The notes: generated from the sequence alone by a model not told the origin. Shown: positions 1 through 8,235, numbered from the stretch's first letter. The stretch is DNA of 64,000 bases from Lawsonibacter asaccharolyticus (GCA_003112755.1 BFBT01000001.1:3224001-3288000); one strand, 5' to 3'. Numbers and translations: made by a program.

Positions 1-1076
1 GGCGGCCGCCTCGATGCCGAAGCCGCCCACCACAGAGGCCACCAGCATGACAGCGGTGGGGCTGTTGCCCGCCAGGCCGCCCAGCAGGTTGGAGAGGGCG
101 TCAAAGCCGCCGCCCAGGGTGACCAGGTTGAGCAGCACGTCGATGCTCACAAAGATCAGGAACATGTTGGCCTGGGAGGCCACGCCCTTGGTGATGCAGT
201 CCACGGAGCGGTCGATCTCGATGCCGCCGAAGATGGCCACCACGGCAGCCAGGACGATCATGACCATCAGGGCGTAGTTGGTGCCCTGCTTGGTGGCGAT
301 GCCGTAGCCCACCAGAAGGACAAAGGAGATAAGGAGATCAGGAAAGCGACCGTGGTCCGCTTCTGACGGGGGGTGATGACCACCTGATCCAGGTGCTGCA
401 CGTCCTCCCCCAGGGCATAGCCCTCCTTGCCGAAGGTGCGCTTCTGGGCGCGGTTCGCGCCCACCCAGGCGCCAGCCAGCCAGAACACGGCGAAGGGGAT
501 GGCCGCCTGGATCATCAGCTCGCCGTAGGACAGGCCGGTGACCTCCATGGTGATGAGGGTCACGCCGGTGAGGGGGCCCAGGATCAGGCCGATCTCACCC
601 GCCACCTTGAACAGGGTGGCCACCACGGTGGGGGTGACCCCCAGGGAGGCCATGATGGGCAGCATGATGGGGGCGATGACGGCGTTGCCGCCGCCCAGGG
701 TGCCCAGCAGGCCGCAGACGATGATGGACACCACCACCAGGGCGATCTTGCCTTTGGTCTGGGTGTTCACGCCGATGCGCTTGACGATCCAGTAGACCAG
801 GGTGTGGGTGACCCCCGCCTCGCTCATCAGCACGCCCAGGCCGGCGCCCATCATGATGATGAGGCCGATCAGGGCCGTGGAGGAGCCCAGCGAGGTGGCG
901 AAAGCCTTGGCCATGGCCCCCAGGTCCTGCCCCAGCAGCAGAGCGCCCACCAGCACGCCCACCATGATGGCGGACACGTTGCTCTTCCCCCGGAAGATCA
1001 GCACGATCATGACCACCAGGGGGATCAGAGCCAGCAGAGAGGGCGCCTGAATGATAGACCAACTACCTAATTCCAT
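1..1076 (-). pseudogene. Ion-transporter-like permease, frameshifted and cut by window edge
   Basis: A polytopic membrane protein, probably a carboxylate or amino-acid permease of the ion-transporter superfamily (GntP, DcuC or YuiF/NhaC-like). The exact family is uncertain. The start is ATG at 1076, nine bases after AAGGGAG. Hydrophobic segments begin at residue 9, and a Gly/Asn loop (GGGNAVIAPIML) resembles the re-entrant loops of this superfamily. The frame is good for about 248 codons, then is lost near 322-340. Moving by one base there restores a long membrane-protein frame (LISFVLLVGYGIATKQGTNY) that stays open to position 1. One missing C in a CTCC run explains this. It lies 78 bases downstream of a D-aminoacylase and probably imports the substrate or exports the product. 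A sequencing error would give the same picture. Confidence 0.7.
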
Positions 1077-1154
1077 ATCTGTTTCTCCCTTCTGTCCGCC
1101 CCGGTCCAGACAGGCAGGCCGGGACGGCTCACACATATTGTTTTCTCCCTGTCC

Positions 1155-2777
1155 TCAGACAGGTCCTCCGCTCTCGCGCCGGATGACCGCCCCCTTTCTC
1201 CCTCCGGCAGACCTGCCCTGGCGCAGGGCGAATTCGCCCCCCACCAGCACGTGGCAGATGCCCTCCGGCTTCCGCACGGAATCGGTGAACTCCGAGGTGT
1301 CCCGGACCCGCTCCGCGTCAAAGACTGTGATATCGGCGATCCGTCCCTCCGCCAGGGTGCCCCGGTCCCTCAGGCCCAGGATGTCCGCCGGCAGGCCGGT
1401 CAGCTTGTACACCGCGTCCTCCAGCGGCATCAGCTGGTGCTCCCGCACCAGCCGCAGGAAGCGGGGGAAGGTGCCGAAGCTGCGGGGGTGGGGGTCGGTG
1501 ATGGTAATGGAGCGGTCAAAGGACAGGCCGTATCCGTCGCTGCCCACCGCAATGTCCATGTCCTTCATGATGTTGAGCATGTCGCCCTCATCGATGGAGA
1601 AGTAGATGCAGGCCACCCGGCCGCCGCAGCAGTCCAGGGCGTGGACCACTGTGTCCGCCGGGGACAGCTTCAGCTCCTCCGCCAGCTCCGCCACGGTCCT
1701 GCCCTCCCACTCCGGGCGGCAGCCGTGAGTGCCGGCGATCATCACCCGGTCCGCTCCGCCGCGGTCCTCCATCTCGGCGGCGATCTCCGCCTTCAGCTGC
1801 CGGGAGGGGTCCCGCAGCCGCTCCAGCAGGGCGGCGCGGCCTCCGTCGTGGGCCCACTTGGGCACCAGGGCGGTCATAGAGGTGGAGGTGGCGGTATAGG
1901 GGTACTGGTCGCAGGTGACGTTCAGCCCCTCCCGCCGGGCGGCCGCCAGCTTGTCCAGCAGCTCCCGGGAGCGCCCCCACTGGGGCCTGCCCATCAGCTT
2001 CAGGTGGGAGATCTGCAGGTGCACTCCAGAGCGGCGGGTGATGTCCAGCATCTCGTCCACTGCCTGGAAGATGCGGGGCCCCTCGTTGCGCATATGGACG
2101 GTGAGCAGGGCGTCGTACTTCTTCAGCACCTTGGCCAGCTCCACCAGCTCCTCCCGCTTGCAGAAGGCGCTGGGGGGATAGATCAGCCCCAGGGACATGC
2201 CGAAGGCGCCCGCCCTCAGCTCCCGCTCCAGCAGGTCCTTCAGCCGCTCCATCTCCTCCGGGCCGGGGTCCCGGTCCACGAAGCCCATCACCGCCCCCCG
2301 CAGGGTGCCGTGGCCCACCAGCTGGCCGTAGTTGGCGGTGCAGCCGTGGGCCGCCACCGCCCGGGCATACTCCTCCACCCCGTACAGGCCGTCCAGGCTC
2401 CGGTCCTTCTCGTTGAGGACCACCTGACTGAACATGCTGGTGTCATCAAAAAAGTATTGGACGATCTCCCGGCTGTTCTCCGGCAGGCTGGGCAGGATGG
2501 AGGTGCCGCAGTTGCCGGTGATCTCGGTGGTGATGCCCTGGAAGAGCTTGCTCTCCGGCTGGAAGCTGAGCAGGGGGCAGGCATCGGAGTGGCTGTGGAT
2601 GTCGATGAAGCCCGGGGCCACCGTCAGCCCGGACACGTCCACCACCTCCCGTGCCTCCTCCCCCGCATCCGGGGCGATGCGGGCGATGCGCCCGTCCCGG
2701 ATGCATACGTCGGCGGCATAGGGCCGGGAACGCGTTCCGTCCACCACCGTGCCGCCCCGCAGGATCAGATCATACAA
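1155..2777 (-). CDS. N-acyl-D-amino-acid deacylase (D-aminoacylase), copy 1
   Basis: Amidohydrolase of the D-aminoacylase family, 540 residues, expected to hydrolyse N-acyl-D-amino acids to the free D-amino acid and a carboxylate. The N-terminal beta strand MYDLILRGGTVVDG is typical. The metal motif H61-x-H63 lies in GFIDIHSHSD, followed by TGNCG with the family cysteine near residue 96. Also present are HMRNEG, the ISHLKLMG segment, GTHGCRPEWEG and the late Asp in GSDGYGL. The start at 2777 follows AGGAGGGAAGGAG. The second copy just upstream (2905-4494) is very similar along its whole length, so this is a tandem duplication. Co-transcription with the DUF3870 gene and a permease suggests D-amino-acid scavenging. 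The true acyl and amino-acid preference cannot be read from sequence. Confidence 0.9.
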   Translation of the reverse strand: MYDLILRGGTVVDGTRSRPYAADVCIRDGRIARIAPDAGEEAREVVDVSGLTVAPGFIDIHSHSDACPLLSFQPESKLFQGITTEITGNCGTSILPSLPENSREIVQYFFDDTSMFSQVVLNEKDRSLDGLYGVEEYARAVAAHGCTANYGQLVGHGTLRGAVMGFVDRDPGPEEMERLKDLLERELRAGAFGMSLGLIYPPSAFCKREELVELAKVLKKYDALLTVHMRNEGPRIFQAVDEMLDITRRSGVHLQISHLKLMGRPQWGRSRELLDKLAAARREGLNVTCDQYPYTATSTSMTALVPKWAHDGGRAALLERLRDPSRQLKAEIAAEMEDRGGADRVMIAGTHGCRPEWEGRTVAELAEELKLSPADTVVHALDCCGGRVACIYFSIDEGDMLNIMKDMDIAVGSDGYGLSFDRSITITDPHPRSFGTFPRFLRLVREHQLMPLEDAVYKLTGLPADILGLRDRGTLAEGRIADITVFDAERVRDTSEFTDSVRKPEGICHVLVGGEFALRQGRSAGGRKGAVIRRESGGPV

Positions 2778-2809
2778 GGCTCCTTCCCTCCTTTTTTCTC
2801 CAGAGGCCC

Positions 2810-2878
2810 GCCGGGGGAGCCCTCAGCTCCCCCGGCCATCTCTCCCCGGAAAGGGGAGGGATGACCGCCGCGGCGGTC
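2810..2878. repeat. Three adjacent palindromes between the D-aminoacylase genes
   Basis: The 127-base spacer holds three perfect hairpins in a row: an 11-bp stem at 2810-2820/2826-2836, a 6-bp stem at 2842-2847/2853-2858, and the 16-base palindrome GACCGCCGCGGCGGTC at 2863-2878. None is followed by a T-run on the minus strand, so they look like repeat or mRNA-stabilising hairpins rather than a terminator. Confidence 0.5.
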
Positions 2879-2904
2879 CCTCTATATTGGCAGGCCAGAT
2901 TGTC

Positions 2905-4494
2905 TCAGACCTTCTTCAGCACCGTGCCCGTTCTGGAGCCGGTAGCCGCGCCGTCCTTCAGGGCGAAGGTGCCCCCCACCAGCACGTGGCGGATGCCCGC
3001 CGGCTTTTTCACCGAGTCGGTGTACTCCGACAGGTCCCGCACCTGCTCCGGGTCAAAGACCGTGATGTCGGCGATCCGGCCCTCCTCCAGGGTGCCCCGG
3101 TCCTTCAGGCCCAGGATGTCCGCCGGCAGGCCGGTGATCTTGTACACCGCGTCCTCCAGGGGCATCAGCCTGTGGTCCCGGGCCAGCTCCAGGAAGCGGG
3201 GGAAGGTGCCGAAGCTGCGGGGATGGGGGTTGGTCCGGGTGATGGACCGGTCATAGGAGAAGCCGTATCCGTCGCTGCCCAGTGCGATGCGCATGTCCCT
3301 CATGATGTTCAGCATGTCGTCCTCGTTGATGCAGAAGTAGATGCAGGCCACCGAGCCCTCGCAGGCGGACAGCACATGCATCACTGTGTCCACCGGGGAC
3401 AGCCCCAGCTCCTCCGCCAGCTCCGCCACGGTCCTGCCCTCCCACTCCGGGTGGTAGCCGTGGGTGCCGGAGACCATCACATGGGCCGGGCCGCCCCGGT
3501 CCTCCATCTCCGCCGCCGTCTCGTCCTTCAGCCGCTGGTCGGGGGCCTTGACCCGGGCCACCAGGGCGGACACGCCGCCGTCGTGGGCCCACTTGGGCAG
3601 CAGGGCGGTCATGGAGGTGGAGGTGGCAGTGTAGGGGTACTGGTCACAGGTGATGGTCATCCCCTCCTGCCGGGCCGCCTCGATCTTGTCCAGTAGCTCC
3701 TGGGAGCGGCCCCACTGGGGCTTGCCCATCAGCTTCAGGTGAGAGATCTGCAGGTGCACCCCGGAGCGGCGGGTGATGTCGATCATCTCATCCACTGCCT
3801 GGAAGATGCGGGGCCCCTCGTTGCGCATGTGGACGGTGAGCAGGGCGTCGTACTTCTTCAGCACTTTGGCCAGCTCCACCAGCTCCTCGCTCTTGCAGAA
3901 GGCGCTGGGGGGATAGATCAGCCCCAGGGACATACCGAAGGCGCCCGCCTTCAGCTCCCGCTCCAGCAGGTCCTTCAGCTGCTCCATCTCCTCCGGTTCA
4001 GGGTCCCGGTCCACAAAGCCCATCACCGCCCCCCGCAGGGTGCCGTGGCCCACCAGCTGGCCGTAGTTGGCGGCGCAGCCGTGGTCCGCCACCATCCGGG
4101 CGTACTCCTCCAGGCCGGACACTCCCAGCTGGGGCAGGCTCCCGGCGGGCAGCTCCAGCTGGCTGAAGAAGTAGCGGCCGATCTCGTCCCGGCTCTCCGG
4201 CGTGCTGGGCAGGATGGAGATGCCGCAGTTGCCGGTGATCTCGGTGGTGATGCCCTGGTGTAGCTTGCTCTCCGGCTCATAGTCCACCAGGGGGCAGGCG
4301 TCAGAGTGAGTGTGGATGTCGATGAAGCCGGGGGCCACCGCCAGTCCGGACACGTCCACCACCTCCCGGGCCTCCTCGCCGCCCTCCGGGGCGATGCGGG
4401 CGATGCGTCCCTCCCGGATGCAGATGTCAGCGGCATAGGGCTGGGAACGCTTCCCGTCCACCACCGTGCCGCCCCGCAGGATCAGATCATACAT
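2905..4494 (-). CDS. N-acyl-D-amino-acid deacylase (D-aminoacylase), copy 2
   Basis: Second D-aminoacylase, 529 residues, first of the tandem pair in transcription order. It has the same landmarks as copy 1: MYDLILRGGTVVDG at the N-terminus, H61-x-H63 in GFIDIHTHSD, TGNCG, ISHLKLMG, GTHGYHPEWEG and GSDGYGF. ATG at 4494 is preceded by GGAGG at the right distance; longer upstream in-frame sequence lacks family similarity and a ribosome site. The copies differ mainly around residues 100-130 (FSQLELPAGSLPQLG here; FDDTSMFSQVVLNEK in copy 1) and near residues 310-330. This may reflect divergence in substrate pocket, which is inference. Confidence 0.9.
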   Translation of the reverse strand: MYDLILRGGTVVDGKRSQPYAADICIREGRIARIAPEGGEEAREVVDVSGLAVAPGFIDIHTHSDACPLVDYEPESKLHQGITTEITGNCGISILPSTPESRDEIGRYFFSQLELPAGSLPQLGVSGLEEYARMVADHGCAANYGQLVGHGTLRGAVMGFVDRDPEPEEMEQLKDLLERELKAGAFGMSLGLIYPPSAFCKSEELVELAKVLKKYDALLTVHMRNEGPRIFQAVDEMIDITRRSGVHLQISHLKLMGKPQWGRSQELLDKIEAARQEGMTITCDQYPYTATSTSMTALLPKWAHDGGVSALVARVKAPDQRLKDETAAEMEDRGGPAHVMVSGTHGYHPEWEGRTVAELAEELGLSPVDTVMHVLSACEGSVACIYFCINEDDMLNIMRDMRIALGSDGYGFSYDRSITRTNPHPRSFGTFPRFLELARDHRLMPLEDAVYKITGLPADILGLKDRGTLEEGRIADITVFDPEQVRDLSEYTDSVKKPAGIRHVLVGGTFALKDGAATGSRTGTVLKKV

Positions 4495-4541
4495 AGGGAT
4501 ACCTCCATTCTTTCTGCTGTCTCGCTTGTCTGTTGGGATGC

Positions 4542-4596
4542 AAAAGGACGCACCTGCCCGGCGGGGCGTTCCGTCCCGCTGCGGTTCAGTGCGTCC
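4542..4596 (-). promoter_or_regulatory. Terminator/attenuator-like hairpin inside the operon
   Basis: On the minus strand GGACGCAC and GTGCGTCC pair around a second GC-rich stem and are followed by TTTTGC. It sits in the 158-base spacer between the DUF3870 gene and the first D-aminoacylase. A partial terminator or processing stem would make the downstream enzymes less abundant than the first gene. The U-run is short, so this is tentative. Confidence 0.35.
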
Positions 4597-4652
4597 TGCT
4601 ACTGGATGGCAGAAAGGACAAGTCCACTTCCCGCCGCATAGCAAAATGCTGA

Positions 4653-4991
4653 CTATTCACGCGCCTGACTGGTGCTGTCCAGGAACTTCATCCGGGCGGA
4701 CCGGGCGGCGGCGTACAGCACCCGCTTGGAGTCCCCCAGATAGTTGTCCAAAAGGCTGTTCCGGATCTCCTCCAGGTCGTCCACCAGGCTGTGCCCCACA
4801 AAGACGGAGCGGAGGAAGCGCCGGGTCAGCTCGCAGACCATATTGGTGTCTGCGTCCACGATCAGGCCGGTGGCCCGTTCCACCACCAGGATGAGGATCA
4901 CCTTCTCGTGGGCCAGGTAGATGGGGTTGGTCTTCTCCGGGCGGGCGTCCCCCACCACGCAGATATGCTCCCCCGGGTTGAAATCCAACAT
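4653..4991 (-). CDS. DUF3870 domain protein
   Basis: A 112-residue protein matching the DUF3870 pattern: ICVVGDARPEKTNPIY near the N-terminus, then VDADTNMVCELTRRFLRSV, FVGHSL, and a C-terminal stretch with SKRVLYAAARSARMKFL. No catalytic function is established; family members often sit next to amino-acid or hydantoin/D-aminoacylase genes. The start is taken at ATG 4991 because AGGGATG precedes it at normal spacing; another in-frame ATG lies at 5000. First gene of the D-aminoacylase operon, about 30 bases after the promoter -10 box. Confidence 0.75.
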   Translation of the reverse strand: MLDFNPGEHICVVGDARPEKTNPIYLAHEKVILILVVERATGLIVDADTNMVCELTRRFLRSVFVGHSLVDDLEEIRNSLLDNYLGDSKRVLYAAARSARMKFLDSTSQARE

Positions 4992-5022
4992 AAAAAACAT
5001 CCCTAAGTTTGTTGCTGTTATC

Positions 5023-5051
5023 AAATTACCACAAAAGCGGGGCCTTGTCAA
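5023..5051 (-). promoter_or_regulatory. Sigma-A promoter of the D-aminoacylase operon
   Basis: Minus strand: TTGACA (5046-5051), 17-base spacer, TAATTT (5023-5028). The predicted RNA starts about 25 bases before the DUF3870 start codon. A consensus -35 and ideal spacing make this a strong candidate. Confidence 0.8.
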
Positions 5052-5217
5052 CCGCCCCGCTCCAACATCCCAGGAAAATCACTGTGTCAGCCACAGCTTT
5101 TTCGTTGTGGCTGAGGCGCGGTTTGGATGGAAAGATGTTCTTGACAGCGCTCCCGTCCCCCCGCGGGGGAAAAACGGTCCCCTCCCCCCTCTCTCCTCCG
5201 CCGCCCGGCGCGGCACC

Positions 5218-5246
5218 GTGACCATCGCTCTTCCTATCACTATAAC
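5218..5246 (+). promoter_or_regulatory. Possible promoter of the DUF6291-like gene
   Basis: GTGACC (5218-5223), 17 bases, TATAAC (5241-5246), leaving a leader of about 110 bases that contains the imperfect dyad formed by AACAGAGA and TCTCTGACTGTT. A plausible but weak match. Apart from this and the divergent promoter, 5052-5361 shows no gene. Confidence 0.4.
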
Positions 5247-5361
5247 AGAGATAACAATGACATTTTCTATTTCTCTGACTGTTACTGTTACGGGGCCCTA
5301 ATTGCACGGAAATGTGCCACTTTCTCCCCCCTTTTCCGTTAGGAGTAAGGAGGGATGCGGA

Positions 5362-5787
5362 TTGGAGAACGCGAAACGGGGTTTTGTTTTCTACTTTGAC
5401 AACTACTTTGTGGTGGAGGACCTCCCCCCGGACCAGCGGGGGTGGCTGCTGTCCGCCCTGTGCGTCTACGCCGAGCGGGTGTGGCGGGACCCGTCGGTGA
5501 CCATGGAGGAGATCCTGGACCACTACCCCCAGATGTCCGGCCAGACCAGGATCGCCTGCGGCTTTCTGGGGGCGGCCGTCCTGCGGGACACCCAGCGGTG
5601 GCTCAGCCAGCGGCAGGCCCGGGCCCTGCGCCGCCAGCAGGGGGACCGTCCGGGCAGGCCCCCGGCTCCCGCCCGGGAGCGCTCCTGGAGCCGGGAGCAG
5701 GACATGGAGCTGACCCGGAAGCTGGCCGCCCGCCTGCGGGAGGAGGCGGCCATGGCGGAGGCAGGGGGAGCAGAGGGACAGGACTGA
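5362..5787 (+). CDS. DUF6291-like small protein
   Basis: 141 residues starting with TTG at 5362, eight bases after AAGGAGG. The upstream in-frame codons have no ribosome site. The first ~75 residues (KRGFVFYFDNYFVVEDLP, then WLLSALCVYAERV) resemble the DUF6291 domain found in phage-derived and clostridial DNA-related proteins. The tail from about residue 85 is rich in Arg, Gln and Ala (WLSQRQARALRRQQ) and likely basic and helical. It stands alone between a divergent operon and rnpB. No function can be assigned. Confidence 0.65.
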   Translation: MENAKRGFVFYFDNYFVVEDLPPDQRGWLLSALCVYAERVWRDPSVTMEEILDHYPQMSGQTRIACGFLGAAVLRDTQRWLSQRQARALRRQQGDRPGRPPAPARERSWSREQDMELTRKLAARLREEAAMAEAGGAEGQD

Positions 5788-5790
5788 CAG

Positions 5791-5820
5791 GACCGCATGG
5801 GCGCGCCCATGCGGTCTGTT
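5791..5820 (+). terminator. Perfect 26-base palindrome, probable terminator
   Basis: 5791-5816 is a perfect palindrome (half-site GACCGCATGGGCG) starting four bases after the DUF6291-like stop codon, followed by TGTTAT. The U-run is poor, so termination may be inefficient. Confidence 0.6.
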
Positions 5821-5973
5821 ATCCCGGGCGGTGAAGGTGAACTGGCTGCCGCCGGCGTGGGTCCTGTCCCTGGCGGCCGCGATGGCCCGCCGGCAGGTGC
5901 CTGCTCTTCCAACGCCGGTCCTGTGATGCCGGAGAACGCGGAGATCCACTTAAAAAGAGCATGGCCAACACAC

Positions 5974-6010
5974 AAAAAAAGAGTGAAGGATCTCCCTCCA
6001 CTCTTTTTTC
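5974..6010 (-). terminator. Intrinsic terminator of rnpB
   Basis: Minus strand: stem AAAGAGTGGAGG/CCTTCACTCTTT with a five-base loop, running straight into a TTTTTTT tract. It begins a few bases beyond the RNase P RNA 3' end. Confidence 0.85.
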
Positions 6011-6014
6011 TGAA

Positions 6015-6444
6015 GATGCAAGTAAGCCTGTAAGCCGGGTTCTGTCTTTTAAGACAGCCATCTATCTCGACGCACCGTTGCCGGTGCGCTCCAGCCGCCT
6101 CCCTGGGACGGTCGGGCCGACCTGTGTGTCCCTCCACGGCGTTGCTCCGGATAGAGTTTACAGCGACGGACAGTTCCCAGCCGTCGGGTGAGCTCTTACC
6201 TCACCTTTCCACCCTTACCTCACCGGCGCAAGTTTCATATCCCTCGCTTCCCCCAAAGGAAAGCTCGCTCATTCCACCGCGCCTCCTCCCCCGCTCACAG
6301 GGGATCGAGGCGGTATATCTCTGTTGCACTTTTCCTAGGGTCGCCCCCGGCGGGTGTTACCCGTTATCCTTGCCCTGCGGAGCCCGGACTTTCCTCACAG
6401 GCGGGCCTTTCACCCCGCCCGCGCGGCTGTCCAGCTTACTTGCC
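6015..6444 (-). ncRNA. rnpB: RNase P RNA component
   Basis: Catalytic RNA of ribonuclease P, which removes tRNA 5' leaders. Read leftward it has the universal landmarks: helix P1 formed by GCAAGTAAGC at the 5' end and GCTTACTTGC at the 3' end; GAGGAAAGTCCGGGCTCC after P3; the core segment GGGCGACCCTAGGAAAAGTG with AACAGAGA just after it; the later GGTAAGAGCTCACC; and AGAACCCGGCTTACAGG near the 3' end. About 430 nt, somewhat longer than average. The P12 region (6229-6275) is enlarged by a hairpin that also occurs in the prophage at 62826-62875. It has its own promoter and terminator. Confidence 0.95.
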
Positions 6445-6449
6445 CGTCT

Positions 6450-6478
6450 ATGATACAGGAAAACCGGCGGATTGTCAA
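6450..6478 (-). promoter_or_regulatory. rnpB promoter
   Basis: Minus strand TTGACA (6473-6478), 17-base spacer, TATCAT (6450-6455). Transcription would start around 6443, exactly at the 5' strand of RNase P helix P1. Confidence 0.88.
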
Positions 6479-6502
6479 ATCCATCTGCGGATGGCCCGCC
6501 GC

Positions 6503-8041
6503 TCAGTCTCCCAGGGCCTCCCGCTGGGCCACGATGACGGGCTTGTTGTAGCAGGAGAAGGCGTCCTCCACCAGCACCGGGTCGGGCTTGCGGGTGAAGA
6601 GGCTCACCACCGGCACGATCACCAGTCCGGCCAGCATGCAGAAAGCGCCGGCGTTGATGGGCGACTGGAGCAGAGCTGGAAAGCGGGAGCCCACGAAGAT
6701 GTTGGACAGCATCACCACAGTGGAGAAGAGAAAGCTGGCCCAGCAGGCGGCGGAGGTGGCCTTCTTCCAGTACAGGCCGTAGAGGAAGGGGGCCAGGAAG
6801 GCGCCCGCCAGCGCGCCCCAGGACACGCCCATGAGCTGGGCGATGAAGGTGACGCTGGACCTGTACTGGATGATGGCCAGCACCACGGAGATGGCGATGA
6901 AAACCACGATCAGGCCCCGGATGATGCGGATCTGGCGCTTCTCATCCATATCTTTGATGAAGTGGTCCTTCAGGAAGTCCAGGGTGAGGGTGGAGCTGGA
7001 GGCCAGCACCAGGGAGGACAGGGTGGACATGGAGGCGGAGAGCACCAGGATGACCACCACGGCGATGAGCACATCGGACAGTCCGGAGAGCATGGTGGGG
7101 ATGATGGAGTCATATCCGTTGGCCGCCACGTCGATCTGGTCGGAGAAGAGCCGCCCGAAGCCGCCCAGGAAGTAGCAGCCGCCGGCCACCAGCAGGGCGA
7201 ATACGCTTGAAATGACGGTGCCCGTCTCGATGGCCTTCTCGTCCCGGATGGCGTAGAACTTCTGGACCATCTGGGGCAGACCCCAGGTGCCCAGCGAGGT
7301 GAGCAGCACCACGCCCAGCAGGTTCAGGGGGTCGGGGCCGAAGAAGGAGGCGAAGACGCCGGGGATGTCAGAGACGGCGGGGTCGCTCACCTGGGCCAGT
7401 CCCTCCAGGGCGGCCATAAAGCCTCCCTGGCTGTTGAGGACGGCGGCGATGACGGCGCAGATGCCCACGATCATGATGATGCCCTGGATGAAGTCGTTGA
7501 TGGCGGTGGCCATGTAGCCGCCGGCGATGACATACACCCCGGTGAGGACCGCCATGACGATGACACACACGGAATAGTCGATGTTAAAGGCCATGCCGAA
7601 CAGGCGGGACAGTCCGTTGTACAGCGAGGCGGTGTAGGGGATGAGGAAGATGAAGATGATGACTGAGGCGGCGATCTTCAGCTTGTCGCTGCCGAAGCGC
7701 TTGCCGAAGAACTCCGGCATGGTGGCGGAGCTGAGGTGCTGGGTCATGATGCGGGTCCGGCGGCCCAGCACCGCCCAGGCCAGCAGCGAGCCCAGCAGGG
7801 CGTTGCCGATTCCCGCCCAGGTGGCCGCAATGCCGTACTTCCATCCAAACTGTCCGGCGTAGCCCACGAAGACCACGGCGGAGAAATAAGAAGTGCCGTA
7901 GGCGAAAGCGGTGAGCCAGGGGCCCACAGAGCGCCCGCCCAGCACAAATCCGTTCACATCCGTGGCGTGGCGGCGGCAGTACAGGCCGATGCCCACCATC
8001 ACGCCGAAGAACACGATCAGCATACCCAGTTTGACGATCAT
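6503..8041 (-). CDS. Sodium:solute symporter (SSF family)
   Basis: 512-residue polytopic membrane protein of the sodium/solute symporter family (PutP/PanF/SglT relatives). Near the N-terminus it has GRSVGPWLTAFAYGTSYFSA, the usual SSF segment lining the Na+/substrate site. This is followed by the GYAGQFGWKYG and GGYMATAINDFIQG segments, and about 13 membrane spans. The start is ATG 8041, ten bases after GGGAG; a GTG at 8050 is in frame but sits directly on that site. Substrate unknown; proline, pantothenate, sialic acid or other acids are all transported by relatives. Transcribed alone from the promoter at 8076-8104. Confidence 0.88.
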   Translation of the reverse strand: MIVKLGMLIVFFGVMVGIGLYCRRHATDVNGFVLGGRSVGPWLTAFAYGTSYFSAVVFVGYAGQFGWKYGIAATWAGIGNALLGSLLAWAVLGRRTRIMTQHLSSATMPEFFGKRFGSDKLKIAASVIIFIFLIPYTASLYNGLSRLFGMAFNIDYSVCVIVMAVLTGVYVIAGGYMATAINDFIQGIIMIVGICAVIAAVLNSQGGFMAALEGLAQVSDPAVSDIPGVFASFFGPDPLNLLGVVLLTSLGTWGLPQMVQKFYAIRDEKAIETGTVISSVFALLVAGGCYFLGGFGRLFSDQIDVAANGYDSIIPTMLSGLSDVLIAVVVILVLSASMSTLSSLVLASSSTLTLDFLKDHFIKDMDEKRQIRIIRGLIVVFIAISVVLAIIQYRSSVTFIAQLMGVSWGALAGAFLAPFLYGLYWKKATSAACWASFLFSTVVMLSNIFVGSRFPALLQSPINAGAFCMLAGLVIVPVVSLFTRKPDPVLVEDAFSCYNKPVIVAQREALGD

Positions 8042-8068
8042 AGCGATCACACTCCCAAAAACTTTCTT

Positions 8069-8085
8069 GCGTTAAACTGTAACGC
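8069..8085. promoter_or_regulatory. Dyad operator over the symporter -10 box
   Basis: Perfect inverted repeat GCGTTA-N5-TAACGC centred on the -10 element of the symporter promoter. The position suits a repressor binding site. Which regulator would bind is unknown; none is encoded next to it. Confidence 0.5.
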
Positions 8086-8104
8086 ACAAAAGCAATAAAG
8101 TCAA
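8076..8104 (-). promoter_or_regulatory. Promoter of the SSF symporter
   Basis: Minus strand TTGACT (8099-8104), 17 bases, TACAGT (8076-8081), about 35 bases before the start codon. Confidence 0.75.
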
Positions 8105-8136
8105 GAGTTTTTTTCAGCTGATCCTCCCACGCCTCC

Positions 8137-8235
8137 GGGGCGGCTGGAAGCCGCCCGAAAAGCCTTCCCCCCCTGAGGGGGGAAGGTGGCGCGGCGTATG
8201 CCGCAACGGATGAGGGGCCTTCCCTCCCTCGACCC
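8137..8235. repeat. Dispersed repeat modules (GGCGGCT hairpin plus GGAAGG...CTTCC module)
   Basis: Contains a GGGCGGCTGGAAGCCGCCC hairpin, then CGAAAAGCCTTCCCC, a short G/C hairpin, GGAAGGTG, a CGGCG..CGCCG-type stem and GATGAGGGG ending in CTTCC. The same modules in the same order form part of the 250-bp tandem repeat at 26618-27237, with about one change per ten bases. Confidence 0.75.

Noticed and set aside
393..1070. Long open frames opposite the permease, D-aminoacylases, ligA, dxs, recN and other genes
   Set aside because: They are antisense shadows caused by high GC; composition is Gly/His/Arg/Gln-rich, no family similarity, and poor ribosome sites. The real genes have motifs and operon structure.
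5224..5300. Riboswitch or leader RNA before the DUF6291-like gene
   Set aside because: Only imperfect short dyads (TGTTACTGTTAC and its complement); no recognisable aptamer or terminator.
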